From Alphaproteobacteria bacterium (GTDB lineage: Bacteria > Pseudomonadota > Alphaproteobacteria > Rhodobacterales > Rhodobacteraceae), in NCBI GenBank assembly GCA_024279075.1, contig JAJRRX010000458.1, forward strand, positions 1 through 13,893: a DNA stretch of 13,893 nucleotides, written 5' to 3'. The position numbers and the translations under genes were made by a program. This document shows positions 1-6,514 of the stretch, one piece after another; position 1 is the stretch's first letter; the number at the start of each line of letters is the position of its first letter. The notes beneath the pieces were generated by a model. The model did not search any database, had not been told where the DNA came from, and saw only the letters and a program-made list of their open reading frames with translations.

Positions 1-11
1 ACTGTTGAACA

Positions 12-1019
12 CTACCCCAATAGGTCTGTTGCCGGATTATCCTTCAGCTCGACATCATCGTAATACTTTTGGGCCTGTGCGGCGGAACGGTGGAGGCTTA
101 GGCGCATGGCGGCTTGCAGGGGGGTGCCTTTTAGGGCGGCCTCGGTGAGGAAGCCGGAGCGCAGGCCATGGGGGGAGGCGAAGATTTTGTCGTAGCCGGC
201 TTTGACAAGCAAGCGCTTGAGGATTTGGCGGATGGCGTCAGGGTGGAGCGGGCGGCCCAGCACGGTGCCGGATTTGGAGATTGGGCGGAAGAGGGGGCCT
301 TCTGAGAGGTGGGCGGCGTGGAGCCAGTCGGTTATGGCGCGGGCAGGGCGGCCTTTTAGGAGCAGCTTTGGGGTGGCCCCCTTGGCGGTGGTTTTGGTTT
401 CTAGCAGGCGGATGTGGATCAGATTGTTTTCTAGCGTCAGGTCCTCGACATGCAGGCCGGTGATTTCAGAGCGTCGACGGCCACCGGAGGCCCAGCCGAG
501 CATCAGGATGGCGCGGTCGCGGGTGCCGCGTAAGGACGGGTCGCAGGCGGAGAGCAGCTTTTCTAGCACCTCAAGCGTGATTGGGTTGTTGGACTTGGGG
601 GCAGGGGGCCTCGCCGCCGCACGGCGGGCTTTGGCGCGGGCTTGGCGCAGCAGCGGGGCTTCAAATGGGCTGGTGAGGTTGCGCATGCGATGGAAGGCGG
701 CCCAGCTGGCGATGCGGCGGTCCAGCGTGGCAGGGGCGGGGCATTTTAGGGATTTGCGCAGGCCCTTGGCGATGAGGGCTTCGGCGACGCTACGGGCGTG
801 GTCATGGCCTTCAAGGCTGCGCGAGTGATCAAGGATAAAGCGCAGGGCGATCTCCTCAGACTCAGGCCATGCCAGCGGCGCGCCTTTCCAGGCCTCGATG
901 TAAAGCAGATCACGCTCATAGGCGCGCAGGGTGTTTTCAGGGGTGCCACGGGTGTAGAGGTCCAAGAGGGCTTGCTCGTCTTGCAAGGAGAGGTTCGGGG
1001 CTTGAATGAGCTGGGTCAT
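12..1019 (-). CDS. Tyrosine-type site-specific recombinase/integrase
   Basis: A 335-residue protein that should catalyse DNA strand exchange through a covalent phosphotyrosine link. The N-terminal part (about residues 20-115) resembles the SAM-like core-binding domain of XerC/D-type enzymes (TPENTLRAYERDL). The catalytic domain follows: Arg182 in GGRRRSE, a candidate Lys209 in LLETKTT, HGLR with His284 and Arg287, His310 in LSLHRS, and the nucleophile Tyr319 or Tyr320 in QKYYDD. All key residues are present, so it looks intact. It starts with ATG after an AAGG about 7 nt upstream and is divergent from the toxin-antitoxin pair, with 51 nt between them. The usual GH before the last histidine is LH. 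Whether it is an integron, plasmid-resolution or island integrase cannot be told; no att site was recognised. Confidence 0.9.
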   Translation of the reverse strand: MTQLIQAPNLSLQDEQALLDLYTRGTPENTLRAYERDLLYIEAWKGAPLAWPESEEIALRFILDHSRSLEGHDHARSVAEALIAKGLRKSLKCPAPATLDRRIASWAAFHRMRNLTSPFEAPLLRQARAKARRAAARPPAPKSNNPITLEVLEKLLSACDPSLRGTRDRAILMLGWASGGRRRSEITGLHVEDLTLENNLIHIRLLETKTTAKGATPKLLLKGRPARAITDWLHAAHLSEGPLFRPISKSGTVLGRPLHPDAIRQILKRLLVKAGYDKIFASPHGLRSGFLTEAALKGTPLQAAMRLSLHRSAAQAQKYYDDVELKDNPATDLLG

Positions 1020-1070
1020 GGGGTTGCCTTGTGGTATGACTTGGTGCTACCGTGGGTGTAGGAGGCCGAT

Positions 1071-1346
1071 ATGACGGTAAAAACTTCAATTTCACTGCGG
1101 GATAGCACGGACGCCTTTGCACGGGGGCTGGTGGATACGGGGCAATTTCCGAGTCTGAGTGCGGTGGTGCAACATGGGCTGGAACTGGTGCGGCAAAAGA
1201 CGGAAGCGGAGGCCGCCGAGGTCGAGGCGCTGCAAGCGGTATTGACGGCACGCGCACAGGGGCCGTTTGTATCGGCCCCAGAGATGCGTAAGGGTGTGTC
1301 GGCGATGCTGGCAGAGAAGCGGCGGGCCCATGGGTTGGCAGATTGA
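1071..1346 (+). CDS. parD: ParD-like ribbon-helix-helix antitoxin
   Basis: A 91-residue acidic protein whose N-terminus (MTVKTSISLRDSTDAFARGLV, residues 1-21) has the strand-then-helix pattern of ParD-type ribbon-helix-helix proteins. The middle (FPSLSAVVQHGLELV) fits the second helix, and the charged C-terminal half would wrap the toxin. In this family the antitoxin neutralises ParE and represses its own promoter as part of the complex. Translation starts at ATG 1071 with a full AGGAGG at 1060-1065, 5 nt upstream. The gene overlaps the next one by 17 nt, the usual antitoxin-first order with translational coupling. The short 51-nt gap to the integrase means that any ParD operator there could also affect the integrase promoter; this is inference. 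Confidence 0.85.
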   Translation: MTVKTSISLRDSTDAFARGLVDTGQFPSLSAVVQHGLELVRQKTEAEAAEVEALQAVLTARAQGPFVSAPEMRKGVSAMLAEKRRAHGLAD

Positions 1347-1680
1347 GTTTTCAGCCGCGTCCATTCTGGATTTTGAGCTGATCTTTGACCACCTTTTTGA
1401 GGGCTATACGGCGCTTGGTGAATCTGTGTCGGAGGCGGCAACCCGAGCTGCGACGCGCGTAGAGCAGATTGAGACGGAGGCGCACCGTTTGGCCGTGGCC
1501 CCGTATCGCGGTGAAGCCCATGACGGGATTTTACCCAACTTGCGGCACCTGACGCTCGGGCGGGCGATCTATTGGTTTGTGCCTGTCGAGGCCACGCAGG
1601 CCGTGCGAATACTGGCCATATTCTATGGCGGGCAAAATCACAGGCTCCATATGCTGACGCGGCTTCTTTCTGAGGAATAG
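1330..1680 (+). CDS. parE: ParE/RelE-family toxin
   Basis: A 116-residue toxin of the ParE/RelE superfamily; ParE members poison DNA gyrase. The start chosen is ATG 1330 (MGWQIEFSAASI), because the longer frame back to 1267 only reads through the antitoxin in another frame and has no family-like sequence. The core pattern fits: an N-terminal strand (QIEFS), a long helix containing FDHLFEGY, a conserved middle arginine-containing stretch (YRGEAHDGILPNLRHL), and the C-terminal strand ILAIFYGGQNHRLHMLTRLL typical of this group. It is slightly longer than the usual 95-100 residues because of extra sequence in the first helix region. It overlaps the antitoxin gene by 17 nt. No terminator is visible between it and the next gene. 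The gyrase target is assumed from the family. Confidence 0.83.
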   Translation: MGWQIEFSAASILDFELIFDHLFEGYTALGESVSEAATRAATRVEQIETEAHRLAVAPYRGEAHDGILPNLRHLTLGRAIYWFVPVEATQAVRILAIFYGGQNHRLHMLTRLLSEE

Positions 1681-1730
1681 GGTGGGTCATAGAGGGATTT
1701 GTAGGGGATTTCTAAATGAAAATCAAGAGA

Positions 1731-1753
1731 CGTGATAACTGTTACTTATCGCG
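1731..1753. promoter_or_regulatory. Inverted repeat, candidate operator
   Basis: CGTGATAA (1731-1738) and TTATCGCG (1746-1753) form 8-bp arms with one mismatch around a 7-nt spacer. A further GTGATA half-site lies at 1755-1760. It sits about 25 nt upstream of the candidate -35 box of the DUF1612/HTH gene, so it could bind that protein or another regulator. No match to a named regulator is claimed. Confidence 0.35.
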
Positions 1754-1778
1754 TGTGATAGGATTCGGAAAAAGGTGC

Positions 1779-1807
1779 TTGGGTAGAGCGCAATTATTAT
1801 GTATTAT
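1779..1807 (+). promoter_or_regulatory. Candidate sigma-70 promoter of the DUF1612/HTH gene
   Basis: TTGGGT (1779-1784) and TATTAT (1802-1807) are separated by exactly 17 bp. Transcription would start near 1814, giving a leader of about 23 nt with an AAGGTG Shine-Dalgarno at 1823-1828, 8 nt before the ATG at 1837. This supports separate transcription of the downstream gene from parDE. Confidence 0.5.
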
Positions 1808-1836
1808 GCACGTTATGAAAACAAGGTGCACATATA

Positions 1837-2829
1837 ATGTCGGATGATGACGAGCTTTGGTTCCTACCCGGGCCGCCGATTGATGAAGCGCCGACAGACC
1901 CGCCGTGGCGGCTGGCTGAACGGCAGGCGATATTCTCGCCGCGTGATTGGCGGCGGAAGGAAGCGGCGCAGGGCAGGGGGCTAGCGCGGGCAGCGGCGGC
2001 GTTTGCGCGCCTCGATGCGAGAGTGGGTGCGGGCTTTTCGAAGCGGCTGGCTTACGCGGAGGCCTCGGCTTTGCTCTGGGCGCAGGGGGATTGGGTGCCG
2101 GCAGACAAAATTGCGCTTTATGGTTTGCTGCGGGAATCGGCGCTGAAAGATGCGCGGGTGCTGTCACGCGCCGATTGGGCCACGCGGCGGATGTTGGGGG
2201 CAGGGCTGCCGGATGAGCTTGGGGGGTTTCTCGGGCGGCAGCGGGTGGAATATGACGGGTTGGAGGCGGTGGGGTTAAACCCCGCCCTACGGATGGTTGG
2301 CGAAGAGGAGGATTGGCAGGCGGCGCGGAGGGCGCTTTCGGATTGCCATGCGATCACCCAAGCGGCGGCGCTGTTTGCAGCGTGGCGGGCTTTTGGGCTG
2401 AGCGCACCGAATGATGCGCTGGAAGCGGGGGTTGCGGCGGGGAAAATCGGCGGGGTGGAAGGGCGAAACTTGCGGTTTTTGCCGGTGGCAACGGGCGGGG
2501 CAATAGGGCAGGGCGGCACCCCCGCCGACAGGCTCACGCGCTGGTATTCGGCGGTGGAAAACGCCTGCCTGAAGGCGGAGATGGAGCTGGACAAGCTGGC
2601 GCTTTGGCAGGAGAGAGCCTTGGCTGCTACCAAGCGGCTTTCGGGTAAAACCCCGCCGTTGCTCATCAAGGCCCTGCTGGAAACGCCAGCACTAACGGCG
2701 GGGATGGTGGCGGCAGCCACGGGGGCTGATAAGGCCACCGCACGGCGCAACCTTAATGCTTTCGCCAAGCTCGGGCTTATTCGCGAAATCACTGGGCAGG
2801 GGAGATATCGGGTCTGGGCGGTGGGTTGA
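1837..2829 (+). CDS. DUF1612-type protein with C-terminal winged helix-turn-helix
   Basis: A 330-residue protein resembling the RHE_PE00001-like family (DUF1612 plus an HTH domain) known from plasmids and islands of Rhizobiales and Rhodobacterales; its function is not established. The middle block (AFARLDARVG, then RLAYAEASALLWAQGDWV, then ALLRESAL-like and RADWATRRMLG) is the pattern I associate with DUF1612. The C-terminus, about residues 272-330 (PPLLIKALLETPALTAGMVAAATGADKATARRNLNAFAKLGLIREI), is a clear DNA-binding HTH followed by a wing ending GRYRVWAVG. The start ATG 1837 is supported by AAGGTG 8 nt upstream. Composition is strongly biased to GCG and GGG codons. It may be a transcription factor for the accessory module, but the target is unknown. 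No signal peptide or membrane segment is seen. The family assignment is from memory of the pattern. Confidence 0.6.
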   Translation: MSDDDELWFLPGPPIDEAPTDPPWRLAERQAIFSPRDWRRKEAAQGRGLARAAAAFARLDARVGAGFSKRLAYAEASALLWAQGDWVPADKIALYGLLRESALKDARVLSRADWATRRMLGAGLPDELGGFLGRQRVEYDGLEAVGLNPALRMVGEEEDWQAARRALSDCHAITQAAALFAAWRAFGLSAPNDALEAGVAAGKIGGVEGRNLRFLPVATGGAIGQGGTPADRLTRWYSAVENACLKAEMELDKLALWQERALAATKRLSGKTPPLLIKALLETPALTAGMVAAATGADKATARRNLNAFAKLGLIREITGQGRYRVWAVG

Positions 2830-2876
2830 ATAAATCGTGCGCCACTTTGAATATTATGCGCAATCGCCGTTGAGCT

Positions 2877-2954
2877 TTAGCCGACAAAAGCTTTCTCGAG
2901 CACAAACGTGCCGAGCTGGCTATTGGCACCTTCGGTCATGCCAAGGGCTTTGGC
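2877..2954 (-). pseudogene. fpr: 3' remnant of ferredoxin-NADP reductase gene
   Basis: In a minus-strand frame different from that of the gene overlapping it, the last 25 codons read as a ferredoxin-NADP+ reductase C-terminus: EGANSQLGTFVLEKAFVG followed by TAA. Bacterial Fpr proteins of the Rhodobacter type end in a very similar string (REGANSEPxxFVVEKAFVG). No other part of fpr (FAD or NADPH motifs) is present upstream; the frame runs into DUF934 sequence instead. In related genomes fpr commonly follows the cysH/DUF934 genes, so the most economical reading is a deletion that joined the end of DUF934 to the end of fpr. The junction probably lies near 2945-2965. Confidence 0.7.
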
Positions 2955-4080
2955 GCAGGCGGGATTGGTAATTATGCGCTTGCCAATTGGCACGGGCTAG
3001 CCACATAGGCGCGGGCTGGCGGCGGGTGAGGGCGTGGTCTATCTCGACTTCATCAAAACCCGAACGCCGCGCCATGGCGTATTGATCCGCCAGAATATGG
3101 CCTTTGGCCCGCAGTCGCCCAACAAAGCCAAGCAGGCGGAGCTGGCAGGCAAGGGAAAAACCGCGCCCATCGGAAAACACAGGAAACTCAATGCGGATCA
3201 TGCCAATTTTTGCAATCCATGGCAGCAGGTTATTGGCCGGAAAATCATTTTTCAGGTCAATCGCCAATGCGTGGCTTGCTTGCGTGGGTAGCGCATCAAA
3301 AGCATGGAACCCATGGATCCAGTCGTCATCGGCAAAGCCTTCATCTGTTACAATAACCCCGCGCGGGGCTTGGCCAAAATGAATGCCACATTCGGTTTTT
3401 TTCTGGCCTCGCCAACGGCCGGCGCGCTCATCCTCGATGGTGCCCGAGGGGGTGGTGCAGGGGGCGCAGCCAATAGATTTGTAGCCTTTAGCCACCAGCG
3501 GATGGCGCGGTAGGTTGTGCTTGTCAATATACGCTGCCAGATCATCGCGGGACCAATGGGCCAGCGGGTTGATTTTCAGGCGCTGCTCGGCGTCAAGCTC
3601 AAACAGCTCCATAGCTGCGCGCGTGCCGCCTTGATAGCGCTTGCGCCCGCTGAGCCAGCCGTCAAAACCCGCCAAAGCGCGGGCTAGGGGCTCGGTTTTG
3701 CGCAGGGCGCAGCAGGCGTTGGTGTCTGACCTATGAATCAGGTTATCCACATCCCGCAGCAGCAGCGCTTCGCGCGAGGGGAGGATGCGGCGCAGATCCT
3801 CAAGCCCGAGATTTGTGGCGAGCTTGCGTTGGTAGGCAAGGGTTTGGGGAAAAAGCATTTCGGTATCTATAAAGATAACCGGCAAGGCGCGGTTGATTTT
3901 GGCAACCATATCAAGCAGCACCACGGAATCGGCCCCGAAAGACGAGACAAGCGCGAGGTTTCCTAAACTTGGGTCGAGGATAATTTCACGCAACATCTCT
4001 AAGGTGTCGATTTTTTTGAAGCGCTTGTTGAGCGCAGCAACATGGGCGGAGCGGGGGAGATTCGGGTTTTCAAAGCTCAT
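2920..4080 (-). CDS. cysH: CysH (APS/PAPS reductase) fused to DUF934
   Basis: A 386-residue two-domain protein. Residues 1 to about 238 are a CysH reductase that reduces activated sulfate to sulfite: PP-loop SFGADS (47-52), CC at 123-124, CAPC at 205-208 and the catalytic ECGIH with Cys231. The CC plus CxxC set binds a 4Fe-4S cluster in the APS-using type, so adenylyl-sulfate is the likelier substrate. Residues about 241-376 are DUF934 (VIVTDEGFADDDW, FSDGRGFS, GHILADQYAMARRSGFDEVEI), normally a separate gene next to cysH. The ATG overlaps the stop of the sulfite reductase gene (ATGA), so translation is coupled; AAGGA lies upstream. The last ten or so residues look foreign and arise from reading into the fpr remnant out of frame, so the native DUF934 stop seems lost. 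Both domains otherwise look intact. Confidence 0.92.
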   Translation of the reverse strand: MSFENPNLPRSAHVAALNKRFKKIDTLEMLREIILDPSLGNLALVSSFGADSVVLLDMVAKINRALPVIFIDTEMLFPQTLAYQRKLATNLGLEDLRRILPSREALLLRDVDNLIHRSDTNACCALRKTEPLARALAGFDGWLSGRKRYQGGTRAAMELFELDAEQRLKINPLAHWSRDDLAAYIDKHNLPRHPLVAKGYKSIGCAPCTTPSGTIEDERAGRWRGQKKTECGIHFGQAPRGVIVTDEGFADDDWIHGFHAFDALPTQASHALAIDLKNDFPANNLLPWIAKIGMIRIEFPVFSDGRGFSLACQLRLLGFVGRLRAKGHILADQYAMARRSGFDEVEIDHALTRRQPAPMWLARANWQAHNYQSRLRQSPWHDRRCQ

Positions 4081-5729
4081 TTTATGGAATCCTTTGCAGG
4101 GTAAAGCGCGGCTTTAAACGGGGCAGCCCCGAGGCGGTGGAAGGTGGCTATAAAGGCCTCATCGGCGCTTTGCCGAAGGCTTAGATAGGCCAGAATCAAG
4201 CGCTCGATCGCGGGGATGATTTCATCGGCGGAAAAGCCCTTGCCCGTGGGCTGGCCGATGGCGGCATTTTGCGTGCCATCCCCCCCGAGCGTGATTTGGT
4301 AGCTTTCAACCCCGCCCTTTTCCAAGCCGAGAATGCCGATATGGCCAACATGATGATGCCCGCAGGCATTGATGCAGCCCGAGATTTTGAGCTTGAGCGG
4401 GCCGATATTGTGCTCTTGATTGAGCGCATCAAACCGCTGCGCAATGCCCTGCGCCACGTTGGTGGAGCGCGCGGTGGCAAGGTCGCAATAATCCATGCCG
4501 GGGCAGGCGATCAGGTCTGATATCAGTCCGATATTGGCGGTGGCCAGCCCAGCGTGGCGCAGCGCTTTGTAAACCTCTGGCAGGTCGCCTCTATGCACAT
4601 GCGGCAAGATGATATTTTGCTCGTGGCTAATGCGCAAATCATCGTGGCTCCAGCGCTTGGCGATATCGGCCAAGACCCGCATTTGGGCACTACTGGCGTC
4701 CCCCGGCGTGGCCCCGTGCGCCTTTAGGGATACGGTGACAATGGCATAATCAGGATTTTTATGCGGGTGCAGATTGGTTTCTGTGAAGGCGTTGAAGGCA
4801 GGGTCTTGCGCCGGCCATTCTATCGAAGCGGTTTTGTAAACAGGGGGCGTAAAATCCGCTTCGATGCGGGTCAGTTTGGCTTGGTCAGCACCATCAAAGC
4901 GGGCGCGCTGGAGGGCGAAGCTCTCCTCCACCCGTTGCCGGATATCCGCTAGCCCGTGCTCGTGCAGGGTGATTTTAATACGGGCTTTATACTTGTTATC
5001 GCGCCGCCCGATCTGGTTATACACTTGCAAAATCGCTTCCAGATAAGGCAGTAAATCCGCCCGATGCAGAAAATCGCGCAGCACTTTCCCGATCATTGGC
5101 GTGCGCCCAAGGCCACCCCCGACCGACACTTCATACCCCGGCGCCCCCGCCACATTTTGCACCAGCCGCAAGCCTATATCATGAAACTTGGTGACCGCAC
5201 GATCATGCGCACTGCCGGTCACCGCCACCTTGAACTTGCGTGGCAAAAAGGCGAATTCAGGGTGGTCCGTGGACCATTGCCGCACCAACTCCGCTGTTGG
5301 CCGCGGGTCAGCCAGCTCATCTGCCGCAGCACCGGCAAAATGGTCAGAGGTCACCGAACGGATGCACGCCCCTGAGGTTTGGATAGCGTGCATATCCACA
5401 GCCGCAAGCGCCTCAAGAATATCCGGCACATCTTGCAGCTTTGGCCAATGAAACTGGACATTTTGACGGGTTGAAAAATGGGCATAGCCTTTATCCCACC
5501 TATCGGCAATGTCAGCCAGCGCCAGCATTTGGCGGCTATTGAGCGTGCCATACGGGATGGCAACACGAAGCATGTAAGCATGCAAAAGCAGATAAAGCCC
5601 GTTCATCAGGCGCAGCGGCTTGAACTCCTCTTCGGTCAGCGCGCCGTCAATGCGCCGCTGCACTTGGTCGCGGAACTGCGCCGCACGGGTGACAACAAAA
5701 TCTTTGTCAAAATCGGTGTAATTATACAT
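4077..5729 (-). CDS. Nitrite/sulfite reductase (assimilatory sulfite reductase)
   Basis: A 550-residue siroheme enzyme, expected to reduce sulfite to sulfide with six electrons in the cytoplasm. It has the duplicated layout of the family: an N-terminal ferrodoxin-like half domain with HFSTRQNVQFHWPKL (about 84-98), a first 4Fe-4S/siroheme repeat with VSVGGGLGRTP (201-211), a second half domain, and the cluster ligands Cys409/Cys415 (CPGMDYC) and Cys452/Cys456 (CINAC). The start is ATG 5729 (MYNYTDFDKDF), not the longer frame to 5849: it has GGGAAG about 8 nt upstream and the extra residues overlap DUF2849. It overlaps DUF2849 by 8 nt and cysH by 4 nt. Neighbouring cysH points to sulfite rather than nitrite. 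Electrons likely come from ferredoxin, but the nearby fpr is only a remnant. Confidence 0.93.
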   Translation of the reverse strand: MYNYTDFDKDFVVTRAAQFRDQVQRRIDGALTEEEFKPLRLMNGLYLLLHAYMLRVAIPYGTLNSRQMLALADIADRWDKGYAHFSTRQNVQFHWPKLQDVPDILEALAAVDMHAIQTSGACIRSVTSDHFAGAAADELADPRPTAELVRQWSTDHPEFAFLPRKFKVAVTGSAHDRAVTKFHDIGLRLVQNVAGAPGYEVSVGGGLGRTPMIGKVLRDFLHRADLLPYLEAILQVYNQIGRRDNKYKARIKITLHEHGLADIRQRVEESFALQRARFDGADQAKLTRIEADFTPPVYKTASIEWPAQDPAFNAFTETNLHPHKNPDYAIVTVSLKAHGATPGDASSAQMRVLADIAKRWSHDDLRISHEQNIILPHVHRGDLPEVYKALRHAGLATANIGLISDLIACPGMDYCDLATARSTNVAQGIAQRFDALNQEHNIGPLKLKISGCINACGHHHVGHIGILGLEKGGVESYQITLGGDGTQNAAIGQPTGKGFSADEIIPAIERLILAYLSLRQSADEAFIATFHRLGAAPFKAALYPAKDSIK

Positions 5730-6024
5730 GGGCTTGCTTCCCGATAAAACGGTTGGACGGGCCCGTCGCACGAAAGGCCTCGCGAAAATGCGCAGGCATG
5801 GCGAATTGATCTTGGGCGGCTTTGACCGCCACAGCATATGGCCCCACAATCATCGGCTCTGAGCGCTCTATTTTGGCGAGCTGATTGGCGCAGAGATCGG
5901 CTTCTAGAAAGACCGTTGCATCGGCGAAATGGCGCGACCATGCGCCTCTTTCTGTGAGATAAACCACCTCTCCGCTGATGAGATCATTTGCGGTGATAGT
6001 TTGTAGAGGTGGTTTGGTGGGCAT
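5722..6024 (-). CDS. DUF2849 family protein
   Basis: A 100-residue protein of the DUF2849 family, typically located just before the sulfite reductase gene in alphaproteobacterial sulfur operons; its role is unknown. Visible features are the N-terminal ITANDLISGEVVYLTERGAWSRHF and the central ATVFLEADLCANQL and VGPYAVAV segments, all soluble with no membrane or signal sequence and only one cysteine. The ATG at 6024 is preceded by GAGGAA (6031-6036 on the complement), 7 nt upstream. It is the first gene of the operon here. In many relatives cysG (siroheme synthase) comes before it, but no cysG sequence is found upstream in this window. Confidence 0.82.
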   Translation of the reverse strand: MPTKPPLQTITANDLISGEVVYLTERGAWSRHFADATVFLEADLCANQLAKIERSEPMIVGPYAVAVKAAQDQFAMPAHFREAFRATGPSNRFIGKQAHV

Positions 6025-6094
6025 GACGGGTTCCTCAACTGTGGCTCACGCCATATCCTGAATGGGAGGCGGCGTTTTATCAAAGCCAAGAATA

Positions 6095-6105
6095 GAATAT
6101 TATTC
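6095..6105. promoter_or_regulatory. Palindrome, second candidate operator of the cys operon
   Basis: GAATA-T-TATTC, a perfect 5-bp inverted repeat; on the minus strand it reads GGAATAATATTC with one flanking base. It resembles the larger palindrome at 6134-6148 and lies 41 bp from it centre to centre, just downstream of the inferred transcription start. Confidence 0.4.
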
Positions 6106-6121
6106 CCCATTATGTCTAGTA

Positions 6122-6150
6122 ACTATATAAATAAGGGATAATATCCCTAA
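6122..6150 (-). promoter_or_regulatory. Candidate promoter of the sulfate reduction operon
   Basis: On the minus strand TTAGGG (6145-6150) and TATAGT (6122-6127) are spaced 17 bp apart. The start would be near 6115, giving a leader of about 90 nt before DUF2849. The palindrome at 6134-6148 covers the -35 edge and spacer, a position suited to repression. Confidence 0.45.
6134..6148. promoter_or_regulatory. Perfect 15-bp palindrome, candidate operator of the cys operon
   Basis: AGGGATA-A-TATCCCT has perfect 7-bp arms around one central base. Together with the weaker copy at 6095-6105 it gives the shared pattern GGRATAATATYC. Short AT-centred dyads like this are bound by small dimeric regulators such as the Rrf2 family; that assignment is a guess from site shape only. 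Confidence 0.5.
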
Positions 6151-6303
6151 GTCGCCCATATAAACGAAACACAATATCGCTATTGTGGATGCCAATATGA
6201 TTTATTTCTGCTATATCGCTCGACGCTCTGCCGCTGTCATCGTGGCGTGGCAATCTTCCATTTATGATGGGTCCGCTCGTAGAATTATGCGGCTTGTTCC
6301 GGT
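6151..6303. other. Intergenic junction zone, no gene recognised
   Basis: No convincing coding frame was found on either strand. There is a 7-bp hairpin, CACAATA (6170-6176) and TATTGTG (6181-6187) with loop TCGC, upstream of the cys promoter. The stretch connects an AT-rich operon leader to the 5'-less DapB fragment and is where a rearrangement junction would lie. Confidence 0.4.
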
Positions 6304-6498
6304 TTCATTGCGACCGATATTCAGCGGATTGGGGATGTTGCCGGCGTGAACACGGTGAGCCTTGACTACGGCGTTGCCAAGCTAAGCTTGAGCCTGAATG
6401 TGAATTCTCGGGCGGCGTATGCGTCTGGTGCCATTGAGGCGGCAGAATGGCTGATAGGGAAACCAAACGGATATTACACGCCAAAAGACATGCTCTAG
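6304..6498 (+). pseudogene. dapB: C-terminal fragment of a DapB-like reductase
   Basis: An open frame without an ATG start, opened by an upstream in-frame stop at 6280-6282 and ending in TAG at 6496-6498. It reads like the C-terminus of 4-hydroxy-tetrahydrodipicolinate reductase: IQRIGDVAGVNTVSL corresponds to the family's RxGDVxGEHTV segment, and SRAAYASGAIEAAEWLIGKP then GYYTPKDML corresponds to the (D/S)RxxFARGALxAAxWLxGKPxGxYxMxDVL end. The N-terminal NAD(P)H-binding domain and the catalytic histidine region are absent, so it cannot be functional. GVNT instead of GEHT and the lack of the usual H in the following strand suggest either decay or a divergent paralogue. It converges on xylG with a 16-nt gap. 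Confidence 0.6.
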
Positions 6499-6514
6499 CA
6501 GGTGCGTCTAGGCC

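Noticed and set aside
202..828. Long plus-strand open frame opposite the integrase
   Set aside because: It is the complement of a gene with intact catalytic residues; the translation is arginine/serine-rich with no family features.
1033..1051. GGTA...TACC pair between the integrase and parD as a ParD operator
   Set aside because: Only 4-bp arms; too weak to support from sequence alone.
1267..1329. Longer N-terminus for the ParE toxin
   Set aside because: The extra codons read the antitoxin gene out of frame and give a cysteine/arginine-rich string unlike any toxin; ATG 1330 fits the family start.
5730..5849. 40-residue N-terminal extension of the sulfite reductase
   Set aside because: It lies entirely in DUF2849 coding sequence in another frame, and ATG 5729 has a good Shine-Dalgarno and the family start.
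5904..6110. 68-codon minus-strand frame over the DUF2849 leader
   Set aside because: It overlaps DUF2849 in another frame, has no similarity, and its start lies at an operator.
6170..6187. CACAATA/TATTGTG hairpin as a terminator
   Set aside because: Only 7 bp with no T-run and no gene ending beside it; a regulator site is equally possible but unsupported.
6190..6303. Remnant of an insertion sequence between the cys promoter and the DapB fragment
   Set aside because: Short transposase-like reading frames on the minus strand could not be matched to any family, and no terminal repeats or target duplication were found.
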